Assembly: GCA_036380715.1 (NCBI GenBank)
Contig: DASVEF010000299.1
Coordinates: 29,804 to 93,803 of the forward strand
DNA length: 64,000 bases
Source of the DNA: UBA5704 sp036380715
GTDB lineage: Bacteria; Acidobacteriota; Thermoanaerobaculia; Multivoradales; UBA5704
Reading direction: 5' to 3'
Position 1 is the stretch's first letter; every line of letters starts with the position of its first letter. The notes under the pieces were generated by a model. That model was not told where the DNA came from. It did not search any database and was given only the letters and a program-made list of their open reading frames with translations. Position numbers and translations under genes: made by a program. Of this stretch, positions 26,580-33,648 are shown piece by piece.

Positions 26580-27668
26580 ATGCACAAGCGTTCGCTGACC
26601 AAGCCCGACGGCCGCGCCCTGATCCTTTATGCGCGGCAGCCGATCCCCGAGGGGATCGAGGCGGTCAGCCCGGACGCCAACCCGCCCGGCCGCAAGACCC
26701 ATCTGCGCTGGCACCCCCTGCGCGGCGAGTGGGTGGCCTACGCCAGCCATCGCCAGAACCGCACTTTCCTGCCGCCGCCCGAGTACAACCCGCTCGCGCC
26801 GACCACCGATCCCGCGCACCCGACCGAGGTTCCGGCCGGCGACTGGGAGGTGGCGGTGTTCGAGAACCGCTTCCCCACCTTGTCCGAGCACGCCGAGGAG
26901 CCGCCGCCGCCCGCGATCGTGCCCACGCGGCCTGGCAAGGGAGCCTGCGAGGTCGTGGTCTTCACGCAGGACCCATCGACCTCGCTGGGCGCGCTCCCCC
27001 TCGCACGCCTGGAGCTGATCGTGGAGGTCTGGGCCGACCGCCACCGCGAGCTCGGCGCGCGGCCTGACGTCGACTACGTGTTTCCGTTCGAGAACCGCGG
27101 CGTGGAGGTAGGGGTCACTCTCCACCATCCGCACGGGCAGATCTACGCCTACCCCTTCGTGCCGCCGATCCCCGCGCGAGAGCTGGCGCAGCAGCAGGCC
27201 TACTTCGAGACTCATGGCCGCGGCCTGCTGGAAGATCTGATCCGCGACGAGCTGGAGGACGGCCGGCGCACGCTCTACGTGGGCGACCGGGCGCTCGCCT
27301 GGATGCCGGTCTGCGCCCGCTACTCTTACGAGGTCTGGATCGCGCCGCGGCGGCCGGCCCCTTCCATCGCCGATCTGGACGGCGACGAGCGGTCCGACTT
27401 CGCGCGCGCCCTCAAGACGGTGCTGCTGAAATACGACGGCCTGTGGTCGAAGCCGTTCCCCTATATCCTGGTCTTCCATCAGGCGCCGACGGATGGCAAT
27501 CTCCACCCCGAGGCGCATCTGCACGTCGAAATCTATCCGGCCTACCGTATGCCGGGACGGCTCAAGTATCTGGCGGGCAGCGAGATCGGCGCCGGAGTCT
27601 TCACCGCCGACACTCTTCCCGAGGAGAAAGTGGCCGAGCTGAGAGCGGTGGAGGTGAGCCTTGACTGA
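26580..27668 (+). CDS. galT: galactose-1-phosphate uridylyltransferase
   Basis: 362 residues. Active-site HHPHGQIYAYP with nucleophile His185, preceded by the substrate-binding VDYVFPFENRGVEVGVTL; N-terminal LRWHPLRGEWVAYASHRQNRTF and late HLHVEIYPAYR also match GalT. Transfers UMP from UDP-glucose to galactose-1-phosphate (Leloir pathway). The ATG at 26580 is used here; a TTG at 26571 overlapping the GH2 stop is an alternative. The stop overlaps the galK start by eight bases. galE, the third Leloir gene, is not in the window. Confidence 0.92.
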   Translation: MHKRSLTKPDGRALILYARQPIPEGIEAVSPDANPPGRKTHLRWHPLRGEWVAYASHRQNRTFLPPPEYNPLAPTTDPAHPTEVPAGDWEVAVFENRFPTLSEHAEEPPPPAIVPTRPGKGACEVVVFTQDPSTSLGALPLARLELIVEVWADRHRELGARPDVDYVFPFENRGVEVGVTLHHPHGQIYAYPFVPPIPARELAQQQAYFETHGRGLLEDLIRDELEDGRRTLYVGDRALAWMPVCARYSYEVWIAPRRPAPSIADLDGDERSDFARALKTVLLKYDGLWSKPFPYILVFHQAPTDGNLHPEAHLHVEIYPAYRMPGRLKYLAGSEIGAGVFTADTLPEEKVAELRAVEVSLD

Positions 27669-28800
27669 GCCCGTCGTCTCCGCGACCACGACCGAGACAC
27701 AGACCCAACCCGCGTTCGTCGAGCTGTTCGGCCGGCCGCCGCTCGTCACCACCGACGCGCCCGGCCGGGTGAACCTGATCGGCGAGCATACGGACTACAA
27801 CGGCGGCTTCGTGCTTCCCATGGCGATCCCGCAGCGCACCCGGGTGGAGTTGGCGCCCCGCGACGACTCTCTGGTCCGCGCATGGAGCGCCGACGTGCGC
27901 CGCCCGGAGGTTCTGGAGTACCGGATCGGCGAGGAGACGCCCGGCCGCGGCTGGCTCGACTACGTACAGGGAGTGACCCAGGTGCTGCGCCTCGCCGGCC
28001 ACCGGCTCGGAGGGTTCGATCTGCGGATCGATTCCGACGTCCCGCTCGGCAGCGGGCTCTCGTCGAGCGCCGCTCTGGAGGTGTCCCTGCTGCGGGCGCT
28101 CCGGGAGGCTTTCGGGCTGCAGATCGACGACGTCGCGCTCGCGCTCCTCGGACAGAAGGCGGAGAACGACTTCGTGGGCGCGCCGGTCGGAGTCATGGAC
28201 CAGATGGCGGCCAGCCTGGCCGACGAGCGGCAGGCGCTGTTCCTCGACACCCGGAACCTCCATTTTGAAAGAGTGCCGTTGCCGGAGGGGGTCGACCTCG
28301 TGGTGATCGACTCGGGGATATCGCACCATCACGCCAGTGGCGAGTACCGGATCCGCCGGCAGGAGTGCGAGCGGGCCGCGGAGCTCCTGGGCTTCCCGCA
28401 GCTCCGCGACCTGGACAACCACGACCTGTGGCGGCTGTCGGCTCTCCCCGAGCCGCTCGACCGCCGCGCCCGGCACGTCATCACTGAAAACGCCCGCGTC
28501 CGCGCCGCCGTCGCGGCGATGCGCGAGAGGGACCTGGAGCGCTTGGGCAAGCTCCTCAACCTCTCCCACCAGTCTCTCCGCGACGACTACGAGGTCTCGA
28601 TCCCCGCGATCGATCTCCTCGTCGCGCTGGCCCAGAAGGAGCCCGGCGTCTACGGCGCCCGCATCACCGGAGGCGGCTTCGGAGGCTCGGTCGTGATCCT
28701 CACCCACGCCGGCCAAGGGCGCGAGATCGGAGAGAGGCTCGTCCAGGAGTACAACCGGCGGACCGAGCGGAAGGGGGCCCTGCTGGTGCCGGAGAAGTGA
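27661..28800 (+). CDS. galK: galactokinase
   Basis: 379 residues of the GHMP kinase family, starting at a TTG within the end of galT; no ATG or GTG in frame lies nearby. Seen: PGRVNLIGEHTDYNGGFVLPMA, the galactokinase signature; VPLGSGLSSSAALEVSLL, the ATP phosphate loop; PVGVMDQMAASLAD; and GARITGGGFGGSVVIL. Phosphorylates galactose at C1, feeding GalT. The rare start and overlap suggest translation coupled to galT. Confidence 0.93.
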   Translation: MTEPVVSATTTETQTQPAFVELFGRPPLVTTDAPGRVNLIGEHTDYNGGFVLPMAIPQRTRVELAPRDDSLVRAWSADVRRPEVLEYRIGEETPGRGWLDYVQGVTQVLRLAGHRLGGFDLRIDSDVPLGSGLSSSAALEVSLLRALREAFGLQIDDVALALLGQKAENDFVGAPVGVMDQMAASLADERQALFLDTRNLHFERVPLPEGVDLVVIDSGISHHHASGEYRIRRQECERAAELLGFPQLRDLDNHDLWRLSALPEPLDRRARHVITENARVRAAVAAMRERDLERLGKLLNLSHQSLRDDYEVSIPAIDLLVALAQKEPGVYGARITGGGFGGSVVILTHAGQGREIGERLVQEYNRRTERKGALLVPEK

Positions 28801-28834
28801 CCCGCCCCGGCGAATCGCCGTTTACGGTCGCCGA

Positions 28835-29326
28835 TTACGGCGACCTGAGGCCCCGCGAGATCCGGTCGGCGTCGACCAGGCGGGGCCAGCGGGTGAACAT
28901 GGCGAAGGCGGCGGCGATGCAGAGGAAGATGCCGTAGAAGGCGATCCCGGACAGCAGGGCGATCAGCAGGCCGAGGAGTGACGCGGCCACGAGCGTCGCG
29001 AAGCTCGCCAGGGTGGCCTTCCGGTATGCCCGGAGGACTTTTTCAACGTCGATGGGGATGGCCGGGTTCCGCGGGATCGATCCTCGCAGAATGGTCGTCC
29101 GCAGGCGCGAGGAGAGGAGGATGAGCACCATGGCGACGGCCGTGAGGACGATCGGCACGGCGTCGGGCACCCCCTGATTGAACCGGATACCGAGCCCCTC
29201 CACCAGGAGCCAGGAGAGCACCACGCAAAGTCCCACGGCTCCGGCCAGGACGGCGCAGGCGGTACGCAGCGGCCGGAGATGCGCGGTGATCCGCTGTTCG
29301 TGCTCGGAAGGTCCGCGGAGAAACAT
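28835..29326 (-). CDS. small four-helix membrane protein
   Basis: 163 residues with four hydrophobic segments: TACAVLAGAVGLCVVLSWLL, DAVPIVLTAVAMVLILLSS, ATLVAASLLGLLIALLSGIAF with GIFLCIAAAFAMF immediately after. The N-terminus (MFLRGPSEHEQRITAHLRPLR) and the loop between the second and third helices are charged. It starts five bases after the hyuA stop on the same strand, so the two are probably co-transcribed. I do not recognise the family; a membrane partner or unrelated passenger are both possible. It converges with galK. Confidence 0.6.
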   Translation of the reverse strand: MFLRGPSEHEQRITAHLRPLRTACAVLAGAVGLCVVLSWLLVEGLGIRFNQGVPDAVPIVLTAVAMVLILLSSRLRTTILRGSIPRNPAIPIDVEKVLRAYRKATLASFATLVAASLLGLLIALLSGIAFYGIFLCIAAAFAMFTRWPRLVDADRISRGLRSP

Positions 29327-29331
29327 GTTCC

Positions 29332-31557
29332 TCAGTCTAGCGCCAGAACCAGCGCCCCGGCCCCGTCCACCTGGCCGCGCCACGAAGCTCCCACGACGGT
29401 CGCGCTGTGGCTCTCGAAGACCAGTGCCGGCCCCTGGAAGGCGGCGCCCGGACGCAGGGCGTCGCGGTCGAAGACCGGGGCCTCGATCCAGCTCTCCCCG
29501 ATCCAGCAGCGCCGTGTCCCTGAAGGCACGGCCGGGTGCGGCTCCACGAAGATGGTTTCCAGGGGAAGCTCCGCGGGCAGCGACGAGGCGACGACGCGGA
29601 TCGACTCCAGCTCGATCGCCCGTCCTTCGGGGGCATAGCCGTAGATCTCCCGGTAGGCCGCGGCAAAGGAGGCCTCGGGCGGCTCGCCTTCGCGGTGCTC
29701 CACCGTCAGCGCCTCGTCCTGGCCGGCGAAGCGGAGGTTGAGGAGACGGCGGCGGATCCGGATCTCCCCTTCCGGCGCCCCCTCGGCCGCCACGGCGGAC
29801 GCGGCCTCCTTTCCGAGCTCCTCGATCCGCTCCTTCAGGCTCTCTTTCACCCGCTCCAGAGGCTCCAGGACCTGCCGGTGGGCGAATCGCTCGACGACCG
29901 CGGCGCCCAGCCCGAGCGCGGAGAGCAGGCCGGCGTCCCGCGGCACGATCGCGCGGGCGATCCCCAGCAGCTCCGCGAGCGCGCAGGCGTGCTGGGCGCC
30001 GGCGCCGCCGAAGGCGATCAGGGCATAGTCCGCGGGATCGTAGCCGCGGCGCAGCGAGATGCTCCGGATCGCCTCGGCCATCCGCTCGTTGGCGATGTCG
30101 AGGAAGCCGCCGAGCACCGCCTCCCGGGCGGGAGCCGCGCCCTCCCGCTCCGCCATGCGGGAGAGGATGCCGTCCAGCGCCCGCTCCGCCGCCGCGGGAT
30201 CGAGCGGGATCTCGAAGCGCGCGGGGTCGAGCCGGCCGAGGATCAGGTTGACGTCCGTCAAGGTGAGCGGACCACCGGCGCCATAGCAGGTGGGGCCCGG
30301 CCAGGCGCCCGCGCTCTCCGGCCCCACGCGGAGCTGGATGCCGTCGAAGGAGCAGATCGAGCCTCCGCCCGCCGCCACGCTTTCGATGGCGAGCGCCGGA
30401 GCGACCAGGTGGGCGTCGCCAACCCGGTGCTCGAACAGGTACTCGAAGTCGCCGTCGTAGCGCGCCACGTCCGTGCTGGTGCCGCCCATGTCGAAGGCGA
30501 TCACCTTTGCGAAGCCGGACCGCCGGCCGGAGAGGGCGGCCCCCACCACTCCGCCGGCGGGGCCGGAGAGCAGGGCGTCCTTGGCGCGGAAGGAATCCGC
30601 CCGCACCAGCCCGCCCGCGCTGGTCATCACGTGCAGGGAGCCCGCGGGCAGCGCGCCGGCCACGCCCTTCAGATAGCGCTCCAGGACCGGCGAGAGGCAG
30701 GCGTCGACCACCGCGGTCTCGGCGCGCGGGAGCAGCTTGATGAGCGGTGCGAGGCATGAGGAGAGGGAGACGTAGCGGAAGCCGCAGGCGCGCAGGAGCT
30801 CTCCCAGCTCCTCCTCGTGGCGAGGGTTGCGGAAGCTGTGCATCAGGGCCACCGCCGCGGCCTCCGCTCCTTCGGCGAGCAGCCGGCCGGCTGTTTCCCG
30901 CAGGGCCTCCGCGTCGAGGCGGACGAGGACCGAGCCGTCGGCGGCCAGGCGCTCCGGGACCTCCACCACCTCCTGGTAGAGCGGCTCGGGCTTTTCGACG
31001 GCCAGCGCGAAGAGGTCGGGGCGCTGCTGGGTGCCGATGCGGAGGAGGTCGGCGAAGCCTCGCGTGATGAAGAGCGCCGTCTTCGCCCCCTTGCGCTCCA
31101 GCAGGGCGTTCGTCCCGCGCGTGGTGGCGACCCGCATGGCCATCTCCGGCAAGGGACGGTCGAGCGGCGTGCCGGTGACGAGGCGGGCGGCGAGCACCGG
31201 CGCCTCCTCGGGCGAGAGCAGCTCGAAGGCGGCGCCGGCCAGATCCCCCTCCAAAGCCCCCTTCAGAGGACCGTCGAGCTCCAGGACCGCCTCCGCAGGG
31301 TCGTAGCCGATGACCGTCCGCGCCGGCCCGTCCCCGCGCAGCAGCCGGAAGGAGAACCCGCGGAAGAAGCCCGGGGGGAGGCTCCAGCCGGAGGCGAGCC
31401 GCAAGGCTCTCTCCCCCGCCCGCTCGGCGATCCGGCCGCGCAGGGCGCTCGTCGAGAGGACCTTGGCGCGGTGGAGGCCCCCCTCCGGGTCCACCGCCAG
31501 ACAGTCGGTGAACGTGCCTCCGGTGTCGGCCCAGACGCGCCAAGGACCGGCCGTCAA
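29332..31557 (-). CDS. hyuA: hydantoinase A / 5-oxoprolinase alpha-type subunit
   Basis: 741 residues. N-terminal actin-like ATPase start VWADTGGTFTDCLAVDPEGG and RVATTRGTNALLERKGAKTALFITRGF; SGPAGGVVGAALSG and VIAFDMGGTSTDVARYDG, the second phosphate-binding loop; GGGSICSFDGIQLRVGPESAGAWPGPTCYG, the conserved HyuA block; and IAFGGAGAQHACALAELLG. Acts with HyuB in ATP-driven ring opening. The length suits the HyuA half of a bacterial 5-oxoprolinase. hyuB lies beyond the inverted galactose operon. Confidence 0.9.
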   Translation of the reverse strand: MTAGPWRVWADTGGTFTDCLAVDPEGGLHRAKVLSTSALRGRIAERAGERALRLASGWSLPPGFFRGFSFRLLRGDGPARTVIGYDPAEAVLELDGPLKGALEGDLAGAAFELLSPEEAPVLAARLVTGTPLDRPLPEMAMRVATTRGTNALLERKGAKTALFITRGFADLLRIGTQQRPDLFALAVEKPEPLYQEVVEVPERLAADGSVLVRLDAEALRETAGRLLAEGAEAAAVALMHSFRNPRHEEELGELLRACGFRYVSLSSCLAPLIKLLPRAETAVVDACLSPVLERYLKGVAGALPAGSLHVMTSAGGLVRADSFRAKDALLSGPAGGVVGAALSGRRSGFAKVIAFDMGGTSTDVARYDGDFEYLFEHRVGDAHLVAPALAIESVAAGGGSICSFDGIQLRVGPESAGAWPGPTCYGAGGPLTLTDVNLILGRLDPARFEIPLDPAAAERALDGILSRMAEREGAAPAREAVLGGFLDIANERMAEAIRSISLRRGYDPADYALIAFGGAGAQHACALAELLGIARAIVPRDAGLLSALGLGAAVVERFAHRQVLEPLERVKESLKERIEELGKEAASAVAAEGAPEGEIRIRRRLLNLRFAGQDEALTVEHREGEPPEASFAAAYREIYGYAPEGRAIELESIRVVASSLPAELPLETIFVEPHPAVPSGTRRCWIGESWIEAPVFDRDALRPGAAFQGPALVFESHSATVVGASWRGQVDGAGALVLALD

Positions 31558-31567
31558 GACAGCCCCT

Positions 31568-31630
31568 CAAGGACAACAAGGACTTCGAGGACGAGCGTCC
31601 TTGGCATCCTTGTTGTCCTTGTTGTCCTTG
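31568..31630. repeat. 16-bp inverted repeat, possible terminator
   Basis: CAAGGACAACAAGGAC (31568-31583) and its exact complement GTCCTTGTTGTCCTTG (31615-31630) flank a 31-base loop that itself contains shorter AAGGA/TCCTT pairs. It lies between the 3' end of the TPR lipoprotein gene and the start of hyuA. There is no T-run, so a rho-independent terminator is not certain. Confidence 0.55.
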
Positions 31631-31696
31631 ATTCCACCGCCGCTCGCCGCAAAGTTCGCGCCTATGCCGCGGCCGGCCACTCGACCTTCAGCGACC

Positions 31697-32809
31697 TCAT
31701 CCCTGTCCCGCCAGCTTGCCCGCGAGCTGCTTGACCCGCCGGTTCTCGCGGTCGATCGCCGTGGCCTTGCGCAGCCACTTCCGCGCGTCCCCCGTGTCGC
31801 CCTTGGAGAGCGACAGGAGGCCCATGGCCGCGTAGGGTTCGGCGCTCTTGCCGACGAGACGCATGGCCTTGCGGTAGAAGCGGCGCGCCTCCTCGGTCCG
31901 GCCGTGGACGAAGCTCAGGTCTCCCAGGGAGATGTAGAGGAACGGGTTGCGGCTGCCCAGCCGGCTGGAGATCGCCAGCAGATCCTCCGCCTCTTTCTCC
32001 TGGCCCCGGAGGCGCAGCAGCGCGGCCAGGTTCTGGTAGGCGGACAGCGCGGCCGGATCGGCCTCCAGCGCCCTGCGGTAGGCGGCTTCGGCCTCCGCGG
32101 TGTCGCCGGCACGGCGGAGGGCCACGCCGTAGTTGATCCAGGCGCGGCCGAGCTCCGGGTCGATCGCCACGGCCTTGCGGAGCCAGTCGAGCGCCTCCCG
32201 GTTCTTGCCCGCGCGCAGCAGCTCGGCGCCGCGGTTGGAGTGGAAGAGGGCGATCGCGGTCAGGTCGGACATCGGGGAGACTTTCCGGTACTCGGCCGGC
32301 GGCGCGGCGGAGAAATCGAGGATCCGCATCGCGGCGCCGGAGTCATAGCCGGCGCTGACGTGGCCGGAGACCACCACGAGGTCCCCCTCCTTCTCGAACT
32401 TTTCGATGTCGTCCACGTCCAGATAGAGGACGGGCAGGCCGATCTCGCGCGCCAGGCCCACGAACAGGCTGGTGAACGCCAGGCAGTTGGCCTTCCGTTT
32501 CTTGAAGACCTCCTGCGCGGTGCCGGTATAGCGCGCCTCGTACTGGATCCCGAGAGAGGGTCCGACGATGGCGTTCAGGAGGCGGTCCAGGCGCTTCTCC
32601 GTCTGGACCTCGGCCGGGACGGCCCGGTGGACCCACTCCCGCATCTCCTCGCTGATCTCGTAGGGGATGACGACCGAGGAAGGATCGAGCCCCCGGGCGC
32701 GCAGAGCCCGCGCGACGTCGGAGCTTCCCGGCCCCGACGTCGCGCAACCGGTCAGCGCGACGAGCGCGATCCCCAGGAACAGGACGGAGCGCCGTTTGTC
32801 TTCGAACAT
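31697..32809 (-). CDS. lipoprotein with transglutaminase-like and TPR domains
   Basis: 370 residues from the ATG at 32809, with GAGGGG eight bases upstream. Signal SVLFLGIALVALTGCATSG with lipobox LTGC. Residues about 85-130 (GTAQEVFKKRKANCLAFTSLFVGLAREIGLPVLYLDV) resemble the Cys-containing segment of transglutaminase-like proteins. From about 190, TPRs: NRGAELLRAGKNREALDWLRKA, NYGVALRRAGDTAEAEAAYRRA, NLAALLRLRGQEKEAEDLL, SLGDLSFVHGRTEEARRFYRKA. A periplasmic lipid-anchored protein; substrate unknown. Confidence 0.75.
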   Translation of the reverse strand: MFEDKRRSVLFLGIALVALTGCATSGPGSSDVARALRARGLDPSSVVIPYEISEEMREWVHRAVPAEVQTEKRLDRLLNAIVGPSLGIQYEARYTGTAQEVFKKRKANCLAFTSLFVGLAREIGLPVLYLDVDDIEKFEKEGDLVVVSGHVSAGYDSGAAMRILDFSAAPPAEYRKVSPMSDLTAIALFHSNRGAELLRAGKNREALDWLRKAVAIDPELGRAWINYGVALRRAGDTAEAEAAYRRALEADPAALSAYQNLAALLRLRGQEKEAEDLLAISSRLGSRNPFLYISLGDLSFVHGRTEEARRFYRKAMRLVGKSAEPYAAMGLLSLSKGDTGDARKWLRKATAIDRENRRVKQLAGKLAGQG

Positions 32810-32839
32810 GGCCCACACCCCTCGCGGCCGGCGCCGGCT

Positions 32840-33409
32840 TCAAGTCGCCTGGGCCGGCCGCCGGAAGAGCAGACGTTTCGCACCGAAGAACAGCAACCCG
32901 ATCACCACCAGGATCGCCAGGATCGGGAGGGTGATCGCGAGGACGGAGAGGAACGCCGACATCGCCGCCTCGATCGTGGACACGACCGGATTGCCGAGCC
33001 CGCCGGTGGTGAACGAGGAGATCTGCCGTACGGTCGCCGTGATGCCCTGGAACATCGCCGACGTGCCGCCGCCCGCCAGGATCGCGAGCGTCCACTTGAG
33101 GAACGGGCTCACGTCGGTCACCGACGAAGCGGTCACCACGACGCCGGCGACGATGGCGATCGGCGTCGCCGCCGCGTCGAGCAGGTTGTCGATCCACGGG
33201 ATGTAGTAGCCGCCGATCTCCAGGGCGGTGGCGACCGCGAACGTGATCAGCGCCGCGTCCGACCCGATCCAGGCGAAGTTGTCCCCGAGCGCCAGGTGGC
33301 CGATCTCGGAGCGCGAGGCGAGGCTCATGACCAGAAGGGGGACGAAGACCCGGAACCCGCAGGCAGCCGCCAGGCCCAGGCCGATCAGAACGCTCAGCAA
33401 AGTGTCCAA
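32840..33409 (-). CDS. DUF4126 membrane protein
   Basis: 189 residues, mostly hydrophobic: LLSVLIGLGLAAACGFRVFVPLLVMSLA, IGSDAALITFAVATALEIGGYYIPWIDNLLD, TPIAIVAGVVVTASSVTDVSPFLKW, MSAFLSVLAITLPILAILVVIGLLFF. GxRxFxPLL and the YYxPWxDNxLD motif are features of the DUF4126 family. Inner-membrane protein of unknown function. It is 30 bases upstream of the TPR lipoprotein gene on the same strand, so an operon is likely. Confidence 0.8.
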   Translation of the reverse strand: MDTLLSVLIGLGLAAACGFRVFVPLLVMSLASRSEIGHLALGDNFAWIGSDAALITFAVATALEIGGYYIPWIDNLLDAAATPIAIVAGVVVTASSVTDVSPFLKWTLAILAGGGTSAMFQGITATVRQISSFTTGGLGNPVVSTIEAAMSAFLSVLAITLPILAILVVIGLLFFGAKRLLFRRPAQAT

Positions 33410-33547
33410 CGTCTACTCCTTTCCGGATGACCCGCCTCGGGGAGGGGGCGCCCGTCACCACCTATAACAATACACCCGGGCTAAATTTTCCCCTCCGCCC
33501 AAATAGACGAAAAAACTCCGGGAAGGTTCCGGAGGCGAGGCACCGGC

Positions 33548-33648
33548 AGCCTGGGGTTGAAACCCCAGGCTGGATTGTTTCGCTCCTGCGGAGCGCCTCC
33601 CCCGCCCGGAGGGCGATACAGCCCAGCCTGGGGTTTCAACCCCAGGCC
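33548..33648. repeat. paired GCCTGGGGTTGAAACCCCAGGC hairpins in inverted orientation
   Basis: Copy one at 33549-33570 (GCCTGGGGTT GAAA CCCCAGGC type) and copy two at 33626-33647 are exact reverse complements of each other, and each is itself near-palindromic. They flank GATTGTTTCGCTCCTGCGGAGC and a GC-rich centre. Lies between two minus-strand genes and touches the stop of the HerA-like ATPase gene. Probably a REP-like element serving as terminator. Confidence 0.75.
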
